A DNA stretch of 64,000 bases from CATOSP01 sp965205385 (GTDB taxonomy: Bacteria > Chloroflexota > Dehalococcoidia > Lucifugimonadales > UBA3495), in contig CBDBGS010000006.1 in assembly GCA_965205385.1 (NCBI GenBank), positions 496,001 through 560,000 on the forward strand, written 5' to 3'. The notes beneath the pieces were generated by a model that ran no database searches, had not been told where the DNA came from, and saw nothing but the letters and a program-made list of their open reading frames with translations. A program made the translations under genes and the position numbers. Numbering within the stretch: the stretch's first letter is position 1; every line of letters begins with the position of its first letter. This document shows positions 8,201 to 15,398 of this stretch, in pieces.

Positions 8201-9757
8201 TTTTGGGTCCCGGACCCTATTCCTGGGCACACGGAGATCTCCACCCACATCACCGAATTCCCGTTTTTCACCCTTCTATTCGCCGACCTTCATGCTCACA
8301 TGATGGTCATGCCGTTCACCCTGCTGCTCCTTGGGTTTGCCCTGAGCCTCGTGGCCGGACTGCGAGGAGGCGGGATTGGATGGGTTGCCTCGCTTGCGCT
8401 CGGAATGGGAGTCACCCTGGGGTCGTTGTGGGTAATCAATAGTTGGGACTATCCCTCTTACGTCCTATTGACCCTGGCCCTCACTGGACTGGCGGTGTAC
8501 TGTCGGCCTGGACCCACGGCGGGCCGCGTAGGACTGTGGGCCGTGTTGGCCGTGGCCTTGGTGGCAGTTAGCATCGTCTCCTTCCTCCCCTTCCATCAGT
8601 CTTACGAGACATTCCAAAGCGGGATCGAGGCCTCGAAATGGAAGACGCCGCTCCACAGCTTCATGGGTGTCCACGGACTGTTCCTGTTCCTGATAGCTTC
8701 GTTCTTGCTGGTCCAGACTCGGAGAACGCTGTGGTATGGGGCTGTCTCCTTAGCACGCTGGCCGCTGAGCAGAGTAGGACTAGGGTGGGGGGAGGACGTC
8801 CACCGGTCAGGAGGGACAGGGTTCCCGGCGGTCATAGTGGCCGTGGGACTGGTTCTGGCCGCGTTCTTCACGGCGGCCGGGTATTGGACGGTTGCGTTGT
8901 TGGTGACGCTGATGGGCTTGACCAGGCTGGCCTTGCTGGAGGCGATGGACCAGCGCGCCGAGGAATTGCCCTGGATTGCTACGGCCATGGTACTCGCCGG
9001 AATGGGGCTTGCCATAGCCGCCGGAGTGGACATAGTCAGGATCGAAGCCGATATCGGAAGAATGAACACCCAGTTCAAGTATTACCTAGAGGTCTGGGTA
9101 TTGTTCAGCGCGGCTTCCGCCTTTTTCCTGTGGCAGTTAGTAGAGCGGTGCAGGGAGAGGTTAGCGTGGAGGCAGGCGGTCTGGATAGGAGTGTTACTAC
9201 TCCTGGTGGGGTCCAGCTTGATCTACACTATCTGGGGGACTAAATCCAGGCTCGCCGACCGGTTCGACCATGGCCCGCCTACGTTGGACGGTGCGGATTA
9301 CATGACCAGGGCCGTTCATTGGGAGGAGGAGCAGCCGATTACGCTTCGCTGGGACCTGCAAGCGATAGACTGGCTCCAAGACAACGTGAAGGGCTCGCCC
9401 GTGGTCCTGGAGGCACACGGCGATCAATACAGATGGAATGGGCGCATCGCCACGTACACCGGCCTGCCAACCGTGTTGGGTTGGCCCTGGCACCAGGTCC
9501 AACAGCGGATGGCTTACGAGCGGACGGTCCGGCAGAGGGCATTGGACGTGCGGGAACTTTACGACACCGGTGATTTGGTTCGCGCGAAGGAGCTTTTGGA
9601 CCAGTACGAGGTCACATATATAGTCGTGGGAGAGCTTGAGCGGATCTACTATTCCGACGCAGGACTGAGAAAGTTCCAAGACTTATCCAAGGCAGGGTAT
9701 ATGAGGCCTGTGTACGAAAACGAGCAAGTCGTTATCTACGAGAGGGACAGTCGATAG
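5207..9757 (+). CDS. glycosyltransferase family 39 / DUF2298 (Chlor_Arch_YYY) fusion membrane protein
   Basis: A 1516-residue polytopic protein in two halves. The N-terminal half (about residues 30-480) resembles GT39/PMT-type mannosyltransferases: a first helix, then an acidic loop with NGVNWDDGYGFHPDERD, where the Asp-Glu pair is typical of lipid-phosphosugar-using enzymes. A soluble region follows (about 480-690). The C-terminal half matches the DUF2298 'YYY' family, with YLNYYYWGYFVVAGL near residue 860 and more than ten further helices; DLHAHMM near residue 1025 may be functional. It ends in a soluble domain (about 1380-1516). The likely role is transfer of a sugar from a lipid carrier at the outer face of the membrane. 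The listed start is TTG; a slightly later start before the first helix is possible. Confidence 0.82.
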   Translation: MVPLLRWPGESALTPGSWIRLSPSVRGLPWVYVCLGLILLMGLGLRLNGVNWDDGYGFHPDERDIYMRSGCMYEALVDAPGYQDCGYLRDFPETTAGVPSPAEFFDAERSPLNPHWFPLGSILIYILVFFRSVVELFTDVSALEMRYVGRPLSALADVGSVFFVFLLGRRMFGPVVGLLAALFVSLAVINVQNSHFYRPETLSVLLTLGAFWAMSRVMETGRLRDSVLLGLLVGLALAPKVSVLPLLAPLALVYGSRLWDAGGGRLSAIPAGAFWSTIGHACLAGVIALAAFFVTTPYSLLDYRAFAGGVGSQVAMASTAGSLPFTIQYVGTPPFLYQVQQTSVWGLGLPLGILAWLAIPFTVAMAMYGGRRRADLLVLAWVVPTFLFLESFEVRFLRYMTPLVPFMLLMASRMGVWAITGSADLGRTWKAAQSEGENAPPHPLVRKLGGMSPTLVWISGGLVALVVASTAFYSFAFQRVYADEHPAIAASTWFNENVPSGTPIVSDNHWDEHIPNMYQYRMWQYPVYETDTTGKMRTLAARLAMSDYLVFYSNRPYSSVARDPARFPLSHAYYQRLFGGELGYQLHRRFSSYPRLWGVEFRHNPLPQAGLSLPESAMPDRLAVLTVDMGYADDVVAGYDHPQALVFKNEERLPQSLLEFRLTRQPAPEPGLLMTPEQKAVQRVGGTWSEIVNREGWPNKLPVLAWLGLVEIVYLLALPLAMFLFRPLPDRGIVLARILGLLTVSYFSWVLVSLGWAEFSRSVFYIGLLVLALLSFAVLAFRWREIWSFLVHHWRSLLFAEALFLACFLAFVALRAANPDLWHPWRGGEKPMEMTYLNAVIRSTLMPPYDPWYAGGYLNYYYWGYFVVAGLVRVTGVLPSVAFNLAVPLFFALTFTGAYSLVYNLTEGVRRARGSEDCAGHEHEDVSWLRSLSRRTSVWAGLTAGLFTSVIGNLDGIVQVAQGTWLKLVDGQSFPAFSFWRSSRMIPDLDDFEPSVLAFWVPDPIPGHTEISTHITEFPFFTLLFADLHAHMMVMPFTLLLLGFALSLVAGLRGGGIGWVASLALGMGVTLGSLWVINSWDYPSYVLLTLALTGLAVYCRPGPTAGRVGLWAVLAVALVAVSIVSFLPFHQSYETFQSGIEASKWKTPLHSFMGVHGLFLFLIASFLLVQTRRTLWYGAVSLARWPLSRVGLGWGEDVHRSGGTGFPAVIVAVGLVLAAFFTAAGYWTVALLVTLMGLTRLALLEAMDQRAEELPWIATAMVLAGMGLAIAAGVDIVRIEADIGRMNTQFKYYLEVWVLFSAASAFFLWQLVERCRERLAWRQAVWIGVLLLLVGSSLIYTIWGTKSRLADRFDHGPPTLDGADYMTRAVHWEEEQPITLRWDLQAIDWLQDNVKGSPVVLEAHGDQYRWNGRIATYTGLPTVLGWPWHQVQQRMAYERTVRQRALDVRELYDTGDLVRAKELLDQYEVTYIVVGELERIYYSDAGLRKFQDLSKAGYMRPVYENEQVVIYERDSR

Positions 9758-9811
9758 ACAAATCCTGGTTGTCATAAATGGAAAATACGATGAATGACAT
9801 AATTCTATCCA

Positions 9812-9841
9812 TTGACAGGGCCTTGACATAACTGGTAGATT
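9812..9841 (+). promoter_or_regulatory. putative sigma-70-type promoter
   Basis: TTGACA at 9812-9817 and TAGATT at 9836-9841 are separated by 18 bp, in the 122-bp gap before the 94-residue protein gene. A second TTGACA lies at 9823-9828, inside the spacer. Prediction by motif only. Confidence 0.45.
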
Positions 9842-9879
9842 ATGTCCAGCATCTAAGAAAAATATAAAATCTGGCGGAG

Positions 9880-10164
9880 ATGACGACCGAACTTATAGCC
9901 ACCATCAGAGACGTATCGATCATAGCGCTCACGGTGTGCCTGACGGTCGCGTTGATATTATGGACGGTTTGGCTTTTCGGGTTGTATCGGTCGGCGAAAC
10001 GGACCGTCCGAAATGTCGAGGACATGGCCTCGATTGTTCGTGAGCGGGTGGTTGAGCCGTTGACCACCATCCCACCGTTGATGGAAGTAGCTCAAAACGT
10101 GGTGGGATTCGTGCAGCGGTTGGTATCAAGAGAGAGGAGGAATGAGGAAGATGACAGGGACTAA
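9880..10164 (+). CDS. small single-helix membrane protein with amphipathic tail
   Basis: A 94-residue protein. After a short N-terminus a hydrophobic helix runs from about residue 13 to 35 (IIALTVCLTVALILWTVWLF). A predicted coiled or amphipathic helix with VRNVEDMASIVRERVVEPL follows, and the tail is acidic. The arrangement resembles DUF948-type proteins that are often encoded beside YtxH proteins, and the next gene is YtxH-like and overlaps this one by 23 bp. The function is unknown; a membrane-associated stress or envelope role is only inference from that pairing. A GGAG lies immediately before the ATG, closer than ideal, so the start could be slightly different. Confidence 0.65.
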   Translation: MTTELIATIRDVSIIALTVCLTVALILWTVWLFGLYRSAKRTVRNVEDMASIVRERVVEPLTTIPPLMEVAQNVVGFVQRLVSRERRNEEDDRD

Positions 10165-10375
10165 GTTTGCCATCGGACTGATTGCCGGAGCGGTCGCCGG
10201 GGTGCTGGCCGCGCCCAAGACAGGGATCGAGTCGCGTCAGATCGTCGGTTCCAAGGCTGGCCAGGTCAAGGTCCAAGCCGGTGATCTCGTAACTAGCTTG
10301 AGGCAGAGGGTCCGCCGTTCCACCCCGGTTTCAATGGAACAGGAGTCCAACGGCCACGTGAGCACTATCGGTTAA
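10142..10375 (+). CDS. YtxH-like small protein
   Basis: A 77-residue protein with one glycine/alanine-rich hydrophobic segment, FAIGLIAGAVAGVLAAPKTG (about residues 9-28), ending in the APKTG turn that is typical of the YtxH family. A basic, helical tail follows. Related proteins in Bacillus are general-stress proteins of unknown biochemistry. The ATG overlaps the end of the preceding gene by 23 bp and lies just after AGAGAGGAGGA, so the pair is translationally coupled. Confidence 0.7.
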   Translation: MRKMTGTKFAIGLIAGAVAGVLAAPKTGIESRQIVGSKAGQVKVQAGDLVTSLRQRVRRSTPVSMEQESNGHVSTIG

Positions 10376-10467
10376 TTCCGGGACCCGGAGCGATTAGCGC
10401 TCCAATTAACATTGAGTCGCGGCGGGCGGCTGGCTCTGGTCAAACGGCGAACGCCCCAACATGGGCC

Positions 10468-10489
10468 AGGGCCTTACCCATCAGGCCCT
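10468..10489. terminator. hairpin between convergent genes (possible terminator)
   Basis: AGGGCCT (10468-10474) and AGGCCCT (10483-10489) form a perfect 7-bp stem with an 8-base loop. A second hairpin, GGAGCG/CGCTCC, lies at 10387-10403. Neither has a clear T-run. Both lie in the 200-bp gap between the YtxH-like gene and the convergent pheA, which otherwise shows nothing. Confidence 0.35.
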
Positions 10490-10575
10490 TCCCTGACAGT
10501 ACAGGCAGCTAAGAGGTGTGGGGACCCCACGGGCGGTGTGGACTTAGCGGCGGTCAGGGAGGGGCCGGCTTTATT

Positions 10576-11409
10576 TTACTCAGCATCCTTCCACCTGGGG
10601 TATGATCCCAGTACCTTCAACGTGCGGTTGTTTCCCCTGATGGCCCCAATCGCCTCTTCGACTTGGCTGTCATTCTGATGGCCATCGCAGTCTATCAGGA
10701 AGATGTATTGGCCCAGGACCTGTTTGGTCGGTCTGGACTCGATTTTTACCAGGTTGATGCCCCGTAGTGCGAACTCGGCCAACGCCTCGTAGAGAATCCC
10801 CGGAGCGTCCTGCTCGAAGGAAAGGCACATGGAAGTCTTGTCGCTTCCCGTCGGCTCGTGGCCTTCCTTGTCCAGGACGACGAAGCGGGTTGCGTTGTTC
10901 GGGTTGTCCTGGATGTTCCGGCCAATGATCTCGACGTCATAGAGCGCGGCGGCTCGTCCCGGAGCGATGGCCGCGGCGGGCAGAGCGCTTTCCTTCATGT
11001 CGAACACCGCAGCGGAATTGCTCAGAGAGGCCATCTGCTGGACACCTGGAAAACACCGTTCGAGGAAGTCCCGGCATTGGCCGAGGGACTGGGGATGGGA
11101 ATAGATCACCTGGAGATCAGAGGGGCGCGTCCCGGCTTTGGCCATCATGTAATGCTGGATGGACAGGACCACCTCATGACAGATGTAGAGGTCCGATTGG
11201 CTAACCAGCAGGTCCAGGGTGAAGTTGACCCCTCCTTCCAGGCTGTTTTCGATGGGGACGATACCCTGGTCGGCGCTCCCTGAAGACACGGCCAACCCCA
11301 CGGCGGCGATGCTGGTGAATGACTGGAGTTCCGCGCTGGGGTCGTAGAGGACGGCGGCCTCTTCTGAATAGGTGCCCGGCGGTCCCAGGTATGCGATGCT
11401 TCTGGCCAT
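10576..11409 (-). CDS. pheA: prephenate dehydratase
   Basis: Converts prephenate to phenylpyruvate in phenylalanine synthesis. The 277-residue monofunctional form has no chorismate mutase domain. The N-terminal PDT domain starts IAYLGPPGTYSEEAA and contains VPIENSLEGGVN and the catalytic NATRFVVL (TRF motif, about residue 170). The C-terminal ACT domain carries INLVKIESRPTK, the ESRP phenylalanine-binding motif, so feedback inhibition by phenylalanine is expected. The gene follows an RCK gene by 2 bp on the same strand and is the last gene of a run with two TrkA-type proteins and a UspA protein, an unusual context for an amino-acid pathway enzyme. Confidence 0.95.
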   Translation of the reverse strand: MARSIAYLGPPGTYSEEAAVLYDPSAELQSFTSIAAVGLAVSSGSADQGIVPIENSLEGGVNFTLDLLVSQSDLYICHEVVLSIQHYMMAKAGTRPSDLQVIYSHPQSLGQCRDFLERCFPGVQQMASLSNSAAVFDMKESALPAAAIAPGRAAALYDVEIIGRNIQDNPNNATRFVVLDKEGHEPTGSDKTSMCLSFEQDAPGILYEALAEFALRGINLVKIESRPTKQVLGQYIFLIDCDGHQNDSQVEEAIGAIRGNNRTLKVLGSYPRWKDAE

Positions 11410-11411
11410 CG

Positions 11412-12071
11412 TCAGACTCCGGTGAGGATGTCGTAAAGGAGTTGCTGGTCCTCGGTCATGGCCACCGCCACCAATTCGTCCTCAGCTTCCACCACCAACG
11501 TGTTGGAAGGAAGCTGGGGTCCGCCGCGCTTGATGACCAGACAAATCAGGCTGTGGGGAGGCAACTCCAAGTCGCCCAACCGCCGGCCCACGATGGCGGA
11601 GTCTCCTGGTATAGAGACACTGACCAACGCGGTCCCCGGTTCGGGGAGATCACGCAGATGCACCATGGGGCGTCCGGGGATCCCCTCTTCCAAGTAGGCC
11701 AGTAGTAGCTGGACGGAGTTTACCACTACGTCGACTCCCAGGAAGTGGAACACGGACTCGTTCTTCGGGTCGCGAATCAAGGCGAGGGTGCGGGGAGTGT
11801 TGAACACGTGCTTGGTCAACTGGCAGGCTACCAGGTTGGTCTCGTCCCGACCGGTCAGCGCGAAGAACACCTCGGCGCGCGCCGCCCCAGCTTCTCTTAG
11901 AGTTCGTTCGTCGGTGCCGTCCCCGTGGAGCGCCACTCCACCAAGCTCTTCCGTGAGCAGGCGGTAGCGGTCACGGTCCTTTTCCACCACCAGCACCTCG
12001 TGACCAGCGGCCATCAAGGCTTTGGTCAGGTGGTAACCGATCTCGCTGCAACCGACGATCAGTGCGAACAT
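11412..12071 (-). CDS. RCK/TrkA-type regulatory protein with TrkA-C domain
   Basis: A 219-residue cytosolic protein: a TrkA-N (RCK) Rossmann domain at about 1-120 and a TrkA-C domain at about 135-215. Such proteins bind NAD(H), ATP/ADP or c-di-AMP and gate potassium transporters. The nucleotide loop reads VGCSEIGYHL, where the usual GxGxxG has Ser in place of the second Gly. An Asp/Glu after the second strand is kept (VEKDRDR). It starts 10 bp after the stop of the next RCK-like gene. The true TrkH-type channel lies 1.7 kb upstream with its own RCK, so this protein may form hetero-oligomers with its neighbour. Confidence 0.85.
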   Translation of the reverse strand: MFALIVGCSEIGYHLTKALMAAGHEVLVVEKDRDRYRLLTEELGGVALHGDGTDERTLREAGAARAEVFFALTGRDETNLVACQLTKHVFNTPRTLALIRDPKNESVFHFLGVDVVVNSVQLLLAYLEEGIPGRPMVHLRDLPEPGTALVSVSIPGDSAIVGRRLGDLELPPHSLICLVIKRGGPQLPSNTLVVEAEDELVAVAMTEDQQLLYDILTGV

Positions 12072-12081
12072 CGCCTCGGGA

Positions 12082-12483
12082 TCATCCTTCGATTGCCTGT
12101 TGTATGTCCTGGGTTAGCCCGATGAAATAGCCGACCACGTCCAACCCCAGGCTTGAGTAGAGCAGTTGTAGATGGGGGCGTTCGAGAAGGCAAACCACTT
12201 TACGTACGCCGAAGATGTGCTTCGCAATCTGGGAGCAAAGGGCGTTCAGGTGATCGTCTTCGGACAGGGCGAGGAATACATTAGAGCGGTCGACTCCGCC
12301 TTGCCGCAGGTAGTCCTGCAATGTTGGCGCGGGTACGAATAGGACGTCGACCCCGGGGGTTTCGGCCACAGTCTCCAGGCAATCCCGTTCTCCCGACAAC
12401 ACGGTGACCTGGTGGCCGGCTTGCACCAGGCCGGGGACGAGCGATTGCGTAAGTCTGCCGCACCCCAGGATTAACACCCGCAC
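12082..12483 (-). CDS. short RCK/TrkA-N-only protein
   Basis: A 133-residue protein holding only a TrkA-N domain and lacking the TrkA-C part. The loop reads LGCGRLTQSL, where the third Gly of GxGxxG is Thr. Single-domain RCK proteins exist, and pairing with the two-domain RCK encoded 10 bp downstream is plausible. The gene lies 9 bp after the UspA gene stop on the same strand, so the three are almost certainly one transcript. Whether it still binds a nucleotide is uncertain given the altered loop. Confidence 0.8.
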   Translation of the reverse strand: MRVLILGCGRLTQSLVPGLVQAGHQVTVLSGERDCLETVAETPGVDVLFVPAPTLQDYLRQGGVDRSNVFLALSEDDHLNALCSQIAKHIFGVRKVVCLLERPHLQLLYSSLGLDVVGYFIGLTQDIQQAIEG

Positions 12484-12492
12484 TGAGCAGCC

Positions 12493-12960
12493 TCAGGCGA
12501 GGACGGTTTGGGGTGCGCTCGCGCGCGAAAATACCACCTGGCAGGAAGCGTTCTCGAAAATGTAATTGGCAGTGTCGCCCATCCTGCACGAGCCGAACTT
12601 CCGGCGGTAGGGGATTCCCAAGACCACTGCGTCCATGCCCCGCTCCTCAGCCTCCATCACGATAGCTGGACCTACATGGCGCGCCCTCAACGATCGCGCG
12701 TGAACGTCCTTACACTTCTCTTCGTGGCCGATGGCTTCCATGCGGGCCAGTACGGCTTCGCCTTGGTCGACGGCATGGGGGTCCTGGGTCTCCAGGGGAA
12801 GGTCCATGGGGACCTCAATCACGTGGACGGCATGAATCTGGGCCTTGGAGTGCCGCGACATCTGGCACACCCAGCGAAAGGCATGTTCACTTACCTCATC
12901 CCCGCTCACCGGCACCAGGATTCGTTTGAATTCGTGCTTAGGCGCTGCATTCTTGCCCAT
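12493..12960 (-). CDS. universal stress protein (UspA family)
   Basis: A 155-residue protein with one Usp domain: first strand FKRILVPVSGDEVSEHAFRW, then a beta strand IHAVHVIEVP, and a C-terminal half with MDAVVLGIPYRRK and CQVVFSRA. The ATP-binding motif G-x2-G-x9-G-S/T of UspFG-type proteins is not cleanly present, so it may belong to the class that does not bind ATP. It is the first gene of the UspA-RCK-RCK-pheA run on the minus strand. UspA proteins are often linked to K+ or ion transporters, consistent with this setting. Confidence 0.85.
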   Translation of the reverse strand: MGKNAAPKHEFKRILVPVSGDEVSEHAFRWVCQMSRHSKAQIHAVHVIEVPMDLPLETQDPHAVDQGEAVLARMEAIGHEEKCKDVHARSLRARHVGPAIVMEAEERGMDAVVLGIPYRRKFGSCRMGDTANYIFENASCQVVFSRASAPQTVLA

Positions 12961-13088
12961 GGCTTTGTGGTCAACTCCGTCCCGGAAAGTTCATCGGCAG
13001 ATTATAAATGCGGCGTCGGATCAAATCAACAGGGTTGAGTCACGGGAAACATAACGTTGATACCGCTAGGCCGGACAATGTGGGTGTG

Positions 13089-13760
13089 TCATCCAAGGGC
13101 AGCCTCGTTCAGTTGGCCCAGGTCCTCGTTGGTGCCGGCTACGATCAACACGTCACCGGGCTGGATTTCCTCATCGTTCGCCGGGTTCATTATGTAACTG
13201 CGTCCCCGACGGATGGCCACTACGGACAGATTATAGCCGTCGCCTGCCCCACCTAGACCCGCCTCATCCAACGTGCGGCGGAACATACCTTCGGGAGGCC
13301 GCAGCTTGCTAATGCCAAAGTTGGGGACTATCGGCATGTAGTCGATGGCCCCAGAGTCGAATCCCACGTGCGCCGCCCTTGTTGCGCTCTCCATTTCGGG
13401 GTGGACGACTTTGTCAGCGCCGATCCGTTCCAGCGTGGCGCCGTGTAGGTCGCTGGCTGCCCGCGCAATGATGTAGGGCACACCCATGCTCTTTAGGAGC
13501 ACCGTTACCAGAACGCTGGTCTGGATGTTGTCGCTCCCCAGGGCCACCACCGCCACGTCGTAGTCGGAGACCTCGAATTCCTTCAACACGGCCTCGCTGG
13601 CCGCATCAGCCCGGACCGCATAGGTGACCTGGCCCAGCATGTCTTGAATCTTTTCCTCGTCGATGTCGATGGCCAACACGTCATGTCCAGTCTGGTAGAG
13701 CTCCCTGGCGACCGTGGAGCCAAACCTGCCCAGGCCTATAACGCAGACTTGCTTCTTCAA
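13089..13760 (-). CDS. potassium uptake regulatory subunit (KtrA/TrkA family)
   Basis: A 223-residue RCK protein that gates the adjacent membrane subunit. The TrkA-N domain begins VCVIGLGRFGSTVARELY with an intact GxGxxG. An acidic residue after strand two (AIDIDEEK) suggests NAD(H)/nucleotide binding. The TrkA-C domain covers about residues 140-220. It starts 12 bp after the stop of the trkH/ktrB-like gene on the same strand, so the two form a classic KtrAB-type operon. The contrast with the two divergent RCK proteins at 11412-12483 is notable. Confidence 0.92.
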   Translation of the reverse strand: MKKQVCVIGLGRFGSTVARELYQTGHDVLAIDIDEEKIQDMLGQVTYAVRADAASEAVLKEFEVSDYDVAVVALGSDNIQTSVLVTVLLKSMGVPYIIARAASDLHGATLERIGADKVVHPEMESATRAAHVGFDSGAIDYMPIVPNFGISKLRPPEGMFRRTLDEAGLGGAGDGYNLSVVAIRRGRSYIMNPANDEEIQPGDVLIVAGTNEDLGQLNEAALG

Positions 13761-13772
13761 GGCAACTCTCCT

Positions 13773-15218
13773 TTAACCTATCCTAACTCTTTCCTGAGCG
13801 AAACGGTAAGTGGTTGTCTCCTCCCTGGACACTAGCGTCAGGGCCAGGGCGATGGGTCCCAATCTTCCAACGAACATGGCGACCATGAAGATGGACTTCC
13901 CCGCGAGACTCAAGTCAGGAACTATCCCGGTGGATGTCCCGTTGGTTCCCAGCGCGGAGACGATGTCGAATAGCATGTTCACGAAAGGAACGTCCGGGTC
14001 GGTAACAGTCAGGGTGGGGATCATGACCGCCAGCAGGGCAAGTCCCAGCGCGGCGACCGTCACGGCACGGAGGACTTGGAAGTGGTAGACCTGACGGCCG
14101 AAGGCCTCGGCTTCAGGCCGGCCCCGGAGCGAGGAGAATACGGCGGCGATGAGGACTGCCAAGGTTACTACCTTTATCCCGCCGGCCACGGAACCGGCGG
14201 AGCCGCCGATGAACATCAACATCGGGAATGTCAGCTTGGTGAAGTCGTCCACCTTCCCGAAGTCGACCGCGGCGAAACCGGCGGTGCGCCCGCTCACGGA
14301 GTGGAACACCGCGGACACTACCTTGTCGCCAAAGTCCAGAGGACCGATGGTCTCCACCCTTCCAAACTCGGCCAGGAAGAATATTCCCGCGCCCGCGGCC
14401 CACAAAAACATGCTGGTCACGATGACCATCTTGCTGTCCAGGCTGAGCCTGACAAACCGGCGGTGTCTCGCCACGTCCACCAGCACCGTCCAGCCTATAC
14501 CGCCGAGAATGATCATCACGGTTAGCAGGCTCATCATGACCCAGTGGGAGGACAGGCGGGCCAGCCCGCTGCCGAAGGGGTCCTCCGGCAAGATGGAAAA
14601 CCCGGCGTTGTTGAATGCGGACACCGAAAGAAAGATCGACTGCCACACCGTCTCGTCGGCATCCACGCCGTCCATCCCCCGGATGCTGGAGAAGATGACC
14701 GCCGCGCCAATCAGGTAGAAGAGAACGACCACCAGGATGATATTGCGGGTAACGTGGGTCAACCCCGCCATTTTGTCCGCTCCGATGCTCTCCCGCACCA
14801 CCAGCCGTTCCGAAAGTGACGGGCTAAGACCTATCAGGGCCAGCAGGAACGTGGATACGGCCATGAAGCTCAGACCGCCCACCAGCATCAGGAAGAAAAT
14901 TACCGCCTGGCCGAACCCGCTCCAATAGGTTGGAGTGTTCACTACTATATGGCCGGTGACAGTCACCGCGGATACGGCGGTGAAGAACGAAGTATCCAGT
15001 GAGGTGAAAGTTCCCTCACTCCGCGAAACTGGGAGGGCGAGTAAAACTCCACCCACGACGATCAGGAGGATGAACCCGAATAGCAGGGCGTAAATGGAGC
15101 CAAACACGCGGTGGGGGTGGCGCTCGGGGGCGATCTGGGGTTCCGACGGCTGCCGCTCCCCCTGCCGGGGCTGCCGAATGACCGTGGTACGGGCCCTAGA
15201 CGGCGGGTTGAGGGCCAA
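13773..15218 (-). CDS. TrkH/KtrB-type potassium channel subunit
   Basis: A 481-residue integral membrane protein with four repeated M1-P-M2 units. The four filter-like loops are visible: TAVSAVTVTGH, SAFNNAGFS, HSVSGRTAGF and SALGTNGTSTG. It forms a dimeric K+ (or Na+/K+) uptake channel in the cytoplasmic membrane, with gating by the RCK protein encoded immediately downstream. The first ~30 residues are basic and proline-rich and precede the first helix (YALLFGFILLIVVGG). The length fits KtrB/TrkG-like proteins. Confidence 0.92.
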   Translation of the reverse strand: MALNPPSRARTTVIRQPRQGERQPSEPQIAPERHPHRVFGSIYALLFGFILLIVVGGVLLALPVSRSEGTFTSLDTSFFTAVSAVTVTGHIVVNTPTYWSGFGQAVIFFLMLVGGLSFMAVSTFLLALIGLSPSLSERLVVRESIGADKMAGLTHVTRNIILVVVLFYLIGAAVIFSSIRGMDGVDADETVWQSIFLSVSAFNNAGFSILPEDPFGSGLARLSSHWVMMSLLTVMIILGGIGWTVLVDVARHRRFVRLSLDSKMVIVTSMFLWAAGAGIFFLAEFGRVETIGPLDFGDKVVSAVFHSVSGRTAGFAAVDFGKVDDFTKLTFPMLMFIGGSAGSVAGGIKVVTLAVLIAAVFSSLRGRPEAEAFGRQVYHFQVLRAVTVAALGLALLAVMIPTLTVTDPDVPFVNMLFDIVSALGTNGTSTGIVPDLSLAGKSIFMVAMFVGRLGPIALALTLVSREETTTYRFAQERVRIG

Positions 15219-15398
15219 CTAACGCTCCCTCGGTCCGGTTAACGTGACCATGGGGCTCCAAATTTACCGGCTCGGATTCTAGTTGTTGACCCGGCGCTAG
15301 TCAACGCTTTATTGGACCCGTTGGGCCCGAATCCGGTCTCAATTTCCCTTAGTATGCTAAGATAGAGTCACTCCGTGACCGAGCCGAGGTGAGTACCC

